The notes below the pieces were generated by a model, which did no database searches, was not told where the DNA came from, and saw only the letters and a program-made list of their open reading frames with translations. From contig NZ_JBBKTX010000024.1 of the NCBI RefSeq assembly GCF_044962685.1, positions 1 to 64,000 of the forward strand: DNA of 64,000 nucleotides. The letters run 5' to 3'. Made by a program: the position numbers and the translations under genes. This document shows, piece after piece, positions 53,889 to 62,317 of this stretch; within the stretch, counting starts at the first letter, position 1, and the number at the start of each line of letters is the position of its first letter. Origin of the DNA: Oceanobacter antarcticus. GTDB taxonomy: Bacteria; Pseudomonadota; Gammaproteobacteria; Pseudomonadales; Oceanobacteraceae.

Positions 53889-54154
53889 GGGGACATCTAT
53901 TTAATCCTGCACGGCTCTGCGCGAGTGTTGCCGTTGTTCAGGGCAAGGCGACGAATGCAGCGAAATGACGAGTCCTTTTCAAATTCGTCAACACCGCACT
54001 GGACGGCGGCAACCCGCGCCCTTCGGGGGCTGCCGGATGATCTCGACTCGGTGTCGCCGACTTTTGACTTGACCCGTCAGGCCTGCAAGTCGGCTTCGTG
54101 ATTCGAAACCATCCGGTGGCCCAGAGTGAGCACCGGATTAAATAGATGTCCCCG
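53889..54154. mobile_element. 266-bp MITE-like element with perfect 19-bp terminal repeats
   Basis: GGGGACATCTATTTAATCC (53889-53907) and its exact reverse complement (54136-54154) bound the element. GAAA flanks both ends (53885-53888 and 54155-54158), a likely 4-bp target duplication. Inside, the minus strand carries a short frame ending VDEFEKDSSFRC...EPCRIK whose stop falls in the terminal repeat; this could be a vestige of a parent element. No transposase domain is present. It lies in the 553-base spacer between the MscS gene and flgL. The flanks 53745-53888 and 54155-54297 show nothing else supportable. Confidence 0.82.
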
Positions 54155-54297
54155 AAAGTATTCATGGAAAACATCAACAAAAAGAAAAAGCAGTCAGGAC
54201 AAGAAAATCGGCCGCCACCCCACAAGCAGCAAACCGGCCCCACCGATACACTGCTGTGCCTGTTCTGTGCCCATACCTCTGTGCCCATATCCCGTAT

Positions 54298-55536
54298 TCA
54301 CATGCTGTTAAACAGGCTCAACTGGCTGATGGTGGTGTAACTTTTTTGTGCGGCTTCCAGCAAGGTGGTTTGCATCGACATACGACTGACCGCTTCGGCC
54401 AAGTCTACATCCTGTAATTCCGACAATACTTGCTGATTCACCAGCGTAATATCCGCCGACAGCGAGCGGGTGTTATCCACCACATTCAGGCGCGCACCAA
54501 TCTGGCTTTGGGTTCGGGAAACAGTGGCCAGTGCGTAGTCGAGATTGGTCAGGCTATCGGCAATCAACGTGGTCAAGGTGTTGGCGTCGTCGGGTGTGTC
54601 TTCGAGGTTATTGAGGCCATAGGCGAGCCGGTAAAGTGTATCTGTGACACTTTGTTTCGGGGTCGAACGTACCATCACCTGATCACCGGATTCCGGCGAC
54701 CCGCTCAGCGTCAACGCCATGCCCGCCACCTCCAGCTCCCGGCCTTGAGCATAAGGCTGGTTGATCAATCCCTCCACTGGCCTTCCGTCGGAAGCTCGAC
54801 GCACGGTAAAGTTTGCCTGTTCCGGCAACAGCGCCGACTCTGGATTAAAAGTAATCACCAGGTCGTCGGGATAAAAATCACCATAGGCCTCCTCGTCGAT
54901 CACAAAACCGGGATTGATCTGGGTAGTGCCCTGATTCAGCGGGTTCACTGCCGTGGTAAAGCTGTTCTTGACCGCCGTTACATCAACAAACAGGTCTTTA
55001 CCAGAATCCCCTGTTGCAACGGTGGTGGTGGTGCCAATCGCAAGGAACCGCTGGCCTCCATCGCCCTGATATTCATAACGACCGTTCGGCACCTGTTGAA
55101 ACGGCGCTTCCCCCCCCTGAAAACCGGCAAACATGTATTCACCATTGGCATCGCGGCTATTAAACAACCCGACCAGACTTTGCTGTATTTGCTCAACTTC
55201 AGCGGCAATGGCCTGCCGATCGCTTTTGGTCAGCGTACCGCCACCGGCTTCTACCGTCAGCTCTTTCAGCCGCGCGTAGCTGTCGCTGATACTGCCCAGC
55301 GTTACTTCTTCCAATTGCAGGCGATTGCCTGCGGCCGTCATATTGGTTTCAAACTGCTCACGCAGCGCCAGATCCTGCTCCAGTTGCAGAATTCTGGTAG
55401 CCGCAACCGGGTCATCCGATGGCGTCAATACCCGGCGGCCACTGGCCACCTGCTGCTGGGTTTTATTCAACTGTTGCTGGTTATCCAGCATATTGGCCAG
55501 GCCGGTTTTATGCATTTGCAGTGTGGTTATTCTCAT
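54298..55536 (-). CDS. flgL: Flagellar hook-associated protein 3
   Basis: FlgL joins the hook to the flagellin filament with FlgK. It has 412 residues, longer than the enterobacterial form because of the middle domain. The N-terminal D0/D1 region MRITTLQMHKTGLANMLDNQQQLNKTQQQVASGRRVLTPSDDPVAATRI and the C-terminal helix MSMQTTLLEAAQKSYTTISQLSLFNSM pair as a coiled bundle in the family. It follows flgK by 46 bases. No flagellin gene appears beyond it. Confidence 0.95.
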   Translation of the reverse strand: MRITTLQMHKTGLANMLDNQQQLNKTQQQVASGRRVLTPSDDPVAATRILQLEQDLALREQFETNMTAAGNRLQLEEVTLGSISDSYARLKELTVEAGGGTLTKSDRQAIAAEVEQIQQSLVGLFNSRDANGEYMFAGFQGGEAPFQQVPNGRYEYQGDGGQRFLAIGTTTTVATGDSGKDLFVDVTAVKNSFTTAVNPLNQGTTQINPGFVIDEEAYGDFYPDDLVITFNPESALLPEQANFTVRRASDGRPVEGLINQPYAQGRELEVAGMALTLSGSPESGDQVMVRSTPKQSVTDTLYRLAYGLNNLEDTPDDANTLTTLIADSLTNLDYALATVSRTQSQIGARLNVVDNTRSLSADITLVNQQVLSELQDVDLAEAVSRMSMQTTLLEAAQKSYTTISQLSLFNSM

Positions 55537-55582
55537 ACCAGATACCTCGCCATTGGCCCCGCCGGGGACTCACTGTGTGTTA

Positions 55583-58561
55583 TCAAAAGGTTGAAATCAG
55601 AGTGTCAAACATATCGCGTGCCACCTGAATCACCTGGGCATTGGCGTTGTAAGCCAGTTCGTATTTCATCAACGCAGCGGCCTCTTCATCAAGGTTGACG
55701 CCAGAAGCGCTGCTGTAGGCTGCTTGCGACGTGGTCAGCAGTACGTCACTGGAATCGCGGCTGGTCTGTGCTCGGCTGGTGGTTGCCCCAACCCGCTCGA
55801 CCACGATGGCATAGGCTTCGGAATAGGTACTGGAACCATTAACGGTATCGCTGTTTTGCAAACCCGCCAGAGCCACGCCATTACGGCTGTCGGAAATACC
55901 GTTTTCATTGAAGCCGACGGTAAATTCATCGCCCGCCACCACAGCCCCAGCAATGCTGACGTCTATCCCCCGATAGGTGGATTCAAACACCGGCTCGGCG
56001 GCAAACAGGTTATTCCCCGGCGTATTGGTGGCCAGCGTCATGCCTTCATCCAGCACCACCTTAAGCTGTCCGCCCATGGTCAGCTTGCTGGAGCCATAAA
56101 CGCCAGTGCCATTCAGGGCCATGCGGGGCTGAAACGAGAGATTGCCACGTTCATCAATCGCCACATCCAGATCGCCGTTAAAGGCAAATCCGGCGGTTTC
56201 CAATGCCTGACGAACACCGCTCAACAATGCTTCGCCAGAGCCGTAATTGGCGCTCAGTTCAATCTCAAAGCTGCCCTGGTTTTCAATCTCGAAAGCATAG
56301 CGATATGGCCCGCCCTGGCTGAAGTCGTAACCTTCGTATTCATTAAGAATATCGTAGGGGGATTCTCCCACCTGGGTCAGGCCAATCGCCTGGCCATTGC
56401 TGACGTCGAAGCCATCGCCATGATCACCGCTGATATCGAGACTGAGGTCATCGCCGTTGAGTGCCGTGATGGTCAATGTCTCGCCATCGCTGCTGGCAAC
56501 AATACCCAATTCCTGAAAAGCGTAGTTGGCATTAATGCGCCCGGCGAGAAAATCCGGGGTAACCGGATCCGGTACCGTCGGCGGCCAGCTATCGTCGTAC
56601 TTGCGTTGGCTTGGCCCCAGCGCTTCTGTCAGCACCACACCATTCAGCGTGACACCCAGATCCAGAAAACCGTTGTCGTCTTCGCTAAAATGACTCAACT
56701 GCACCGTAGTACGGGCAGATGCCTCGATGCCATCGTATTCGCTCAGCTGCTCGGCAATGGCTCGAGCCGAACTATTGGCAGCCGTATTCAGCCCCGGCAA
56801 GGATTCAGCCTGGCCACTGGTCGGATCGTTATAAGAAATTGAAAACCGTTGAGCCGCCAGGCCGTTACCAGCACTGACCGTTGCCGCTGGCTCTGGTGGC
56901 TGATAAGTGGCACGCACCGGCAACTGACCACTGAAACTGGTCATCGCCAGCTGGCCCTGCTCGCCCAGATTAATGCTGTTGGTAATACCGGGAATATAGG
57001 TCTGATTACTGATCGGCGGAAACAGCGGCACGGGTTCGCCCGGATCACTGTTGTCCAGCACGTCGTAGCGGTAAGCCGAGGTAAACCTCACCAGCAACGG
57101 CGGTGTCATTTGGCCGAGTTCATCAAAGGCGGCAGTATCCAGGCTGGTCACACTGCCAGCACTAATGGCTGCGCTGCCCTGATTGCCAATCGCGGCATCC
57201 GTCATAATTGGTGAGGCCAGAGCGATTTGTTCTGCGCGGGTAATCACCAGTTCCATATTGCTGGCTTCGTTACGGGTAGGCATGATGCGAAACTCATCCC
57301 CGGCCTGAAAACTGCCACTTTCAAGGTGAATCTCAAAACCATCCACTGCCAGCACGTCTGGAAATGCACCGGAGATCGCCCCCTTCTGCACAATCTCGTT
57401 ACTGTCGATCTGGCGGATACGGTAGTTAAAATTGTCCGGGCCGATAAATTCCAACTGATAATCACTGCTACTGACACTGCCCGCATCGGTGATATGCACG
57501 GATACCAACCGATCATCCGGGTTGGCATTGCCATCATCTCCCAGTGCACGGCGATAAGTCAGCGCCGGTTCATTGATATCCTGGAAGAAGTCTTCACCGA
57601 CCAAACCTTCGTAATCCAGCCCCAACTTGTGCTGCGCATTTATGGTTTCAGCAATCACCAACGCCACCTTGCCGAGACTATTGACCACCGAATCCAGTAC
57701 CTCGTTGCGGAACGCCAGCGTACCGCCCAGCGAACCACCAGTAATCTCATTCGTCACGGGAATGGCTTCATCATCACTGAGCAGATACAGATCGTTGCGG
57801 GACGGATCACTCTGGCCCGTATCCGCCACCAGCCGGTTATAATCATTGCCGACCACCAACGCCTGGCCCTTACCGATAAACACATTCAAGCGCGAGTCGC
57901 CCTGATCCACCACCGACACCTCCACCAGCGCCGACAGTTCAGTAATCAACCGATCACGCTGATCCATCAGCGCGTTGGGTTCTTCGCCCTGGGCCATCCC
58001 GACTGCAAACTGAATATCCTGGTTAAGCGTGGCAATGGATTCTGCGATCGCGGTGATTTCCTGCGCCATCACCCCCATCTGACCATTCAATACCAGATTC
58101 TGCTGATTCAGCTGATCACTGAGCACGTCAAAGCGATCGGTCAACGCCGCTGACTGAGTCAACAACACCTCCCGCGCCGCCAGTGACGACGGATCATCTA
58201 CCACCGTCTGCATCGCATCAAACATCGCTTCGAGACCAGGCTGAACGCCCGTCCCACTGTCTGCCAGCAAACTGTCTACCTGAGCGGCGTAGTCGGCCAT
58301 AGTGTCATACTGATGAAAGGAGGCGGTATCCGACCAGACCTGATCGGATAAAAATTCATTATAGATGCGGCTGACAGAATCAACACTGACCCCCGACCCT
58401 AGCCAGTTGCCGCCACGAAACTGACTGTTACCCTCAGCAAAACTGACCACCTGGCGGCTGTAACCTTCGGTCGTGGCATTGGTGATATTGTTACCAGTGA
58501 CCGCCAGCGCCGTTTGCTGCGCCTTCAGTCCCGAGATGGCAATATTGAGAATATCGGTCAT
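55583..58561 (-). CDS. flgK: Flagellar hook-associated protein 1, enlarged
   Basis: FlgK is the first hook-filament junction protein. The conserved ends are intact: N-terminal LNIAISGLKAQQTALAVTGNNITNATTEGYSRQVV and C-terminal DEEAAALMKYELAYNANAQVIQVARDMFDTLISTF. With 992 residues it is nearly twice the E. coli protein. The extra 400 or so residues are a beta-rich, acidic middle region (about 330-880) presumably exposed on the junction surface, with two regions resembling GDEFxIxP/GDEFTVG. The start overlaps the flgJ stop (TAATG), giving translational coupling. Confidence 0.94.
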   Translation of the reverse strand: MTDILNIAISGLKAQQTALAVTGNNITNATTEGYSRQVVSFAEGNSQFRGGNWLGSGVSVDSVSRIYNEFLSDQVWSDTASFHQYDTMADYAAQVDSLLADSGTGVQPGLEAMFDAMQTVVDDPSSLAAREVLLTQSAALTDRFDVLSDQLNQQNLVLNGQMGVMAQEITAIAESIATLNQDIQFAVGMAQGEEPNALMDQRDRLITELSALVEVSVVDQGDSRLNVFIGKGQALVVGNDYNRLVADTGQSDPSRNDLYLLSDDEAIPVTNEITGGSLGGTLAFRNEVLDSVVNSLGKVALVIAETINAQHKLGLDYEGLVGEDFFQDINEPALTYRRALGDDGNANPDDRLVSVHITDAGSVSSSDYQLEFIGPDNFNYRIRQIDSNEIVQKGAISGAFPDVLAVDGFEIHLESGSFQAGDEFRIMPTRNEASNMELVITRAEQIALASPIMTDAAIGNQGSAAISAGSVTSLDTAAFDELGQMTPPLLVRFTSAYRYDVLDNSDPGEPVPLFPPISNQTYIPGITNSINLGEQGQLAMTSFSGQLPVRATYQPPEPAATVSAGNGLAAQRFSISYNDPTSGQAESLPGLNTAANSSARAIAEQLSEYDGIEASARTTVQLSHFSEDDNGFLDLGVTLNGVVLTEALGPSQRKYDDSWPPTVPDPVTPDFLAGRINANYAFQELGIVASSDGETLTITALNGDDLSLDISGDHGDGFDVSNGQAIGLTQVGESPYDILNEYEGYDFSQGGPYRYAFEIENQGSFEIELSANYGSGEALLSGVRQALETAGFAFNGDLDVAIDERGNLSFQPRMALNGTGVYGSSKLTMGGQLKVVLDEGMTLATNTPGNNLFAAEPVFESTYRGIDVSIAGAVVAGDEFTVGFNENGISDSRNGVALAGLQNSDTVNGSSTYSEAYAIVVERVGATTSRAQTSRDSSDVLLTTSQAAYSSASGVNLDEEAAALMKYELAYNANAQVIQVARDMFDTLISTF

Positions 58562-59718
58562 TACTCGCCTCCGCTGACCGACGGACGGTCTTTATTCTTA
58601 TCGACCTTAGTAGCCTTGCTGGAATCCGGGCCAATATCCGGCGACGGTTGCTGTACCTCGCCCTGCCCTTGTAACGTTTCGCTGCGAGCAATACGGCGGA
58701 TTTTTGCGCCATACTCAGGATCCGTGGCATAACCGGCCTGTTGCAAGGCATAACCATACTCATCGCCGTCCAACCCCTTGCCCAGCGCCTGCTGATAACG
58801 CTCGCTCCCGGCCAGAAAATCAGCGTAATCGCGCAAGCCATCTTCCAGCGAAGCATAGGAACGGAAACTGGCGGTTTCTTTCACTCGAGTGCCATAACGG
58901 TATTCATGAGTCGTTACGTCCACCGCTTCACCCTGCCAGCGCTGATCAGCCTTGATACCAAAGAAATTAAAACTGTTATTGCCCTTGGCGTCGGCAATCA
59001 TATGTTTACCCCAGCCGGTTTCCAGCGCCGCCTGGGCAACAATCGCACGAGGATCAACCCCCAGCTCAGCACCAATCACTGCGGCATGAGGATACAGAGC
59101 GGCAACAAATTCATCGGCAGAGGCAAACTGCTGCCCCTTGCTGCCGCTGCCAGAGGCAACGCTGGCCAGCGTTTTGGATAAAGATTCCGACGATAATACG
59201 GAGGCTTGCGACACTGGCTCCCGCCTGGTTACCGCAGCAGCATCGCCCTGTTGCAACACCCGGTCGACTTCGGCAAGCGCCTCGAGCAGCGGCACACTGG
59301 CGACCCGACGATCAAACAGCTTCGCCTGATCCAGCTCTGGAGCGTCTCCGGCATCACCAAAGTTACTCATCAGCTGTTGATGGATAATATCTGCCAGCCC
59401 ACGGCCAGAAGCCCCGCTACCACTGGCTTGCTGGCCCGACATCTGCAAGGCCAGCTGGTTATCGTACATACCCTGATAGAAGTCCCCCTCGGAAGAACCC
59501 ATCAGCGAATCTTCAGAAAAAACCGCATTAGCCTGCCGCATCGAGCTGAGCATCATGTTCATAAACATCGACTCAAACTGCCGCGCTACTTCCATCAACG
59601 CCGCGCTCTTGTCCTCTTTACCGAGCGTACGAATGCCCTGCAGACTGTTAAGATCGGTGTATACATCCTGCGGATTGGTTACCACAGATGCTGAAGACAA
59701 GGCTGGGCTGACCTGCAT
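58561..59718 (-). CDS. flgJ: Flagellar rod assembly protein / peptidoglycan hydrolase
   Basis: This dual-domain FlgJ has an N-terminal rod-cap/scaffold domain (about 30-120; LMEVARQFESMFMNMMLSSMRQAN and GDFYQGMYDNQLALQM), a Ser/Ala-rich linker, and a C-terminal glucosaminidase/muramidase domain (about 200-350) with the catalytic Glu E233 in AQAALETGWGKHM. It opens peptidoglycan for the rod. It has 385 residues; the C-terminal tail is Lys/Asp-rich and disordered-looking. The ATG at 59718 has GGAG seven bases upstream. flgK overlaps its end. Upstream it is separated from flgI by about 1.4 kb of other DNA, unusual for flgIJ. Confidence 0.95.
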   Translation of the reverse strand: MQVSPALSSASVVTNPQDVYTDLNSLQGIRTLGKEDKSAALMEVARQFESMFMNMMLSSMRQANAVFSEDSLMGSSEGDFYQGMYDNQLALQMSGQQASGSGASGRGLADIIHQQLMSNFGDAGDAPELDQAKLFDRRVASVPLLEALAEVDRVLQQGDAAAVTRREPVSQASVLSSESLSKTLASVASGSGSKGQQFASADEFVAALYPHAAVIGAELGVDPRAIVAQAALETGWGKHMIADAKGNNSFNFFGIKADQRWQGEAVDVTTHEYRYGTRVKETASFRSYASLEDGLRDYADFLAGSERYQQALGKGLDGDEYGYALQQAGYATDPEYGAKIRRIARSETLQGQGEVQQPSPDIGPDSSKATKVDKNKDRPSVSGGE

Positions 59719-59788
59719 GGCCGACTCCGGAAAATGACGTTATCAGGAGTACAGCAAGATGTTTGCCAACGCGATCAACACACGTTAT

Positions 59789-60175
59789 TCAGTCGTTCTC
59801 AAAGGCCGACAAGTCGAGTACCTCTGCCGCCGCCCGAAACGCTTCCTGAGTTGCCGGTGCACCGCAATACGGCAAACTGTGCAGCAACACCTCACGAATT
59901 TCCTGCGGCGTACAGCCGTTATTCAACGCCCCACGAATATGGCCTTTTAACTCAGTCGGCGACTTTAACGCCGTCAGCATGGCAATCGTGACCAGCGAAC
60001 GTACATTGCGCGGCAAACCGTCACGCTGCCAGGTCGACCCCCAGGCATGCTCGTTAATCCAGTCCTGCAAAGGCTCCGTCAGCGCGGTGGTATTCTCCTG
60101 CGCCCGCTGGACAAAATCGGCACCCATGACTTCGGTACGTACCTTGAGACCATTGGCCTTGCTCTGCTCCGACAT
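59789..60175 (-). CDS. Carboxymuconolactone decarboxylase (CMD/AhpD-like) family protein
   Basis: The 128-residue small helical protein from ATG 60175 (AGGAG 7 bases upstream; earlier ATGs at 60181 and 60196 are worse placed) resembles gamma-carboxymuconolactone decarboxylase: WINEHAWGSTWQRDGLPRNVRSLVTIAMLTALKSPTELKGHIRGALNNGCTPQEIREVLLHSLPYCGAP. It has the PcaC-like length but lacks a C-x-x-C pair, so peroxidase activity is not expected. No pca genes are near. It sits between a transposable element and flgJ inside the flagellar locus, which suggests insertion into an ancestral flgI-flgJ interval. The substrate is unknown. Confidence 0.8.
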   Translation of the reverse strand: MSEQSKANGLKVRTEVMGADFVQRAQENTTALTEPLQDWINEHAWGSTWQRDGLPRNVRSLVTIAMLTALKSPTELKGHIRGALNNGCTPQEIREVLLHSLPYCGAPATQEAFRAAAEVLDLSAFEND

Positions 60176-60267
60176 AAACATTCTCCTGCCAGTCATAAAA
60201 CGGTGATGGGATAAGGGTTTGATGGATATCAGAGCGTCAGACTATCAAGAAAAAGAATTCTGGCCAG

Positions 60268-60378
60268 CTGTCTTTTAGGTACTGTCTTTTTGGTACTGTG
60301 TGTCAATGCCCGCTCCAGCTCCGCCAAATGCGGAGCGGCTTTTGTGTTAATTTTCGAGTGCAGCGAGTAACACAAAAG
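60268..60378. repeat. Tandem 14-mer and hairpins upstream of the CMD gene
   Basis: CTGTCTTTTAGGTA (60268-60281) is followed directly by CTGTCTTTTTGGTA (60282-60295). Next come a stem CTCCGC/GCGGAG followed by GGCTTTTGTG, and an 11-bp stem CTTTTGTGTTA (60339-60349) with TAACACAAAAG (60368-60378). The 60176-60786 interval has no supported gene; a 60-codon frame at 60421-60603 on the minus strand has no recognisable features. These repeats and the element at its right end are what it holds. Confidence 0.6.
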
Positions 60379-60628
60379 CAGTGTGGTATTTAGTGTCAGA
60401 CTGCAAGCGTTTGGGGAGATCTATCTAGTCGCGTAAAGCCACCGTTGCAGCACATTATTCACATCAATGACTTCGGAATGTCCTAACAGGTTGTTGATTT
60501 TTGTTTTCGAGGCAGTCAATGCAAGACATAAACAGGAGAAAAGAGGGAGTTTATGGTTGATAAATGACCGATTTGAGCCTGCTTTTAACACCGCAGCGGC
60601 CACGCAGATAGAAAATCAAGCCTGCTAG

Positions 60629-60786
60629 GAGTCTGTCGGGCTTAGGGCTGCTCTACTGCGGAAAAGCGAATCTGGCTCTTTTTGAGCAAATTCTGGTTAA
60701 ATAAAACCACTATTCGCCTCAAATTTGCGCAAAAATCGCTCACATCAGTCTTCCCCTCGCGACGAACGTCTAAGCCCGACCGGCTC
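60629..60786. mobile_element. MITE-like element inserted at the stop codon of the FliT-like gene
   Basis: Inverted ends GAGTCTGTCGGGCTTAG (60629-60645) and, read inward from 60786, GAGCCGGTCGGGCTTAG differ at two positions in 17. CTAG flanks both sides (60625-60628 and 60787-60790), a likely 4-bp target duplication matching a YTAR-type target. The 158-bp body includes AT-rich internal sequence and no coding frame. The right-hand CTAG contains the TAG stop of the neighbouring minus-strand gene, so the insertion left that protein's end intact. Confidence 0.75.
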
Positions 60787-61149
60787 CTAGTGCTTGCTTA
60801 CTCGGTGGTAATGAGATGCCTGTTTTTGCCCCTGACGAGCACGGCCAAGTGACTGTTGCTGTTGTTGTATATCGGCCAGCAGGTTTTTTTCTGTTTGCAG
60901 CAGTTGCTGCAAAAAAGCTTCCTGCTCTCCGGTGATACGGATCAGCGAATTGATCTGGGTAAACCAGTCTCGCAGCAGGCGGTCTCGTGTTTCCAGGCGT
61001 GGCTGTACACCGTCGCGCACACCTTGTCGAATCAGTGACTGGATTTCCAGTGATAGCCCCTTGATCTGTTCGAACTGCTGTTCGAGGGTGAGTTCTCGCG
61101 GTTGCGGCTGTTTTGGCCGTTTGTCTGCAGGCTGCGCGGGCATTGTCAT
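60787..61149 (-). CDS. FliT-like flagellar helical protein
   Basis: The 120-residue, highly charged, all-helical protein overlaps the flgI stop by ATGA, so it is translationally coupled to flgI. The body (LTLEQQFEQIKGLSLEIQSLIRQGVRDGVQP, then RDRLLRDWFTQINSLI, then FLQQLLQTEKNLLADIQQQQQSLGRARQGQKQASHYHRV) resembles FliT-type export chaperones in helix layout and the RxGxKxxxxY-like end. The family match is my pattern judgement and not certain; FlgN-like or an unrelated flagellar accessory protein are alternatives. Its TAG stop lies in the 4-bp duplication of a mobile element. The N-terminus (about 1-18) is Pro/Lys-rich. Confidence 0.55.
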   Translation of the reverse strand: MTMPAQPADKRPKQPQPRELTLEQQFEQIKGLSLEIQSLIRQGVRDGVQPRLETRDRLLRDWFTQINSLIRITGEQEAFLQQLLQTEKNLLADIQQQQQSLGRARQGQKQASHYHRVSKH

Positions 61150-62276
61150 ATCACAATCAACTCTGCCTTGAGTGCCCCGGCCTGTTTCATGGCTTCGAGA
61201 ATGGCCATCAAATCCCCTGGTGCTGCGCCGATTTCGTTCACGGCCTTGATGATGTCGTCGAGCGTGACGCCTGGGCCGAAACGGAACATCCGGTTGTCGC
61301 CACCCTGTTCAATATTGATGTTGGTTTGCGGTACGACCACGGTATCACCATCGGCCAGTGCGTTGGGTTGTGTGACGTTGTAGTCTTCCTGAATCGTGAC
61401 AGTCATGCTGCCATGGGTCACGGCGACGGGTTCTATGCGGACGTGCTGCCCCATCACTATGGTGCCGGTGCGGGAGTTGATGATCACTTTGGCGCGCTCA
61501 TCGCCGGTTTCGATTTCAAGGTTTTCGATAATCGACAGGTAGGCCACGCGCTGACTGGTGTCGCGGGGGGCGCTGACCCGGATGGAGGTGGCATCAAGCG
61601 CTTCGGCAGTGCCTGGCCCCAGCAGGTCGTTGATTTTGTCGACCATATAGCGGGCGGTGGTAAAATCCGGTTGGTCGAGGTTAAACACCAGGCTGTCGCC
61701 ACGGGCAAAATTGGTGGGAACCGCTTGCTCTACCGATGCGCCATTGGGAATACGGCCAACGCTGGGTACGTTAATGGTAATGCGCGAACCGTCATTGCCG
61801 TCTACACCCAGTCCGCCTACCACCAGGTTACCCTGAGCGATGGCATAGACATTGCCGTCCGCGCCTTTCAACGGCGTAAACAGTAACTGGCCACCCCGCA
61901 GGCTTTTGGCATTACCCAAGGATGCGACGGTGACGTCTACCCGCTGGCCCGGTTTGGAGAAAGCGGGCAGATCGGCGGTTACCGATACTGCTGCGACGTT
62001 CTTGAGTTTCGGGTCGGTGCCGCCCGGCAGGGTGATGCCGAATTCCGCCATCATGTTGCGAAAGGTCTGGGTGGTAAAAGGGGCTTTGTCGCCGCTGCCA
62101 TCCAGTCCTACCACCAGACCGTATCCCACCAGTTGGTTGCTGCGGATACCGGCAATACTGGTGATGTCTTTGATCCGTTCGGCCTGAACCGTCGTACTCA
62201 GCAGCAGGGCTATAGTCGCCAGCGCCAGCCATGGCCAGCGGCAACGATTATGCGGCCGGTTTGTTCGTGTATTCAT
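61146..62276 (-). CDS. flgI: Flagellar P-ring protein
   Basis: FlgI forms the periplasmic P ring around the rod. It has 376 residues from ATG 62276 (AAGGAG 6 bases upstream; a longer frame to 62303 is rejected). A signal peptide spans about 1-33 (hydrophobic WLALATIALLLSTTVQA, cleavage before ERIKD). The mature start RIKDITSIAGIRSNQLVGYGLVVGLDGSGDK and the end FGPGVTLDDIIKAVNEIGAAPGDLMAILEAMKQAGALKAELIVI are hallmarks. The expected neighbour flgH lies outside or elsewhere: upstream is a chemoreceptor gene instead. Confidence 0.95.
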   Translation of the reverse strand: MNTRTNRPHNRCRWPWLALATIALLLSTTVQAERIKDITSIAGIRSNQLVGYGLVVGLDGSGDKAPFTTQTFRNMMAEFGITLPGGTDPKLKNVAAVSVTADLPAFSKPGQRVDVTVASLGNAKSLRGGQLLFTPLKGADGNVYAIAQGNLVVGGLGVDGNDGSRITINVPSVGRIPNGASVEQAVPTNFARGDSLVFNLDQPDFTTARYMVDKINDLLGPGTAEALDATSIRVSAPRDTSQRVAYLSIIENLEIETGDERAKVIINSRTGTIVMGQHVRIEPVAVTHGSMTVTIQEDYNVTQPNALADGDTVVVPQTNINIEQGGDNRMFRFGPGVTLDDIIKAVNEIGAAPGDLMAILEAMKQAGALKAELIVI

Positions 62277-62317
62277 GCTGACTCCTTGCTGCCGGATGCC
62301 CACGCCGCTGGCGTCGG

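Noticed and set aside
53938..54288. 116-codon minus-strand frame across the 266-bp element
   Set aside because: It spans the element end and flanking DNA, so it is a junction artefact; the better-looking internal vestige is in another frame and too short to call.
54146..54340. Small plus-strand frame with a Lys-rich start
   Set aside because: It starts in a transposable element end, overlaps the 3' end of flgL antisense, and has no recognisable features.
60421..60603. 60-codon minus-strand frame between the CMD gene and the mobile element
   Set aside because: No family resemblance and no convincing ribosome-binding site; it could be a remnant, but nothing supports calling a gene.
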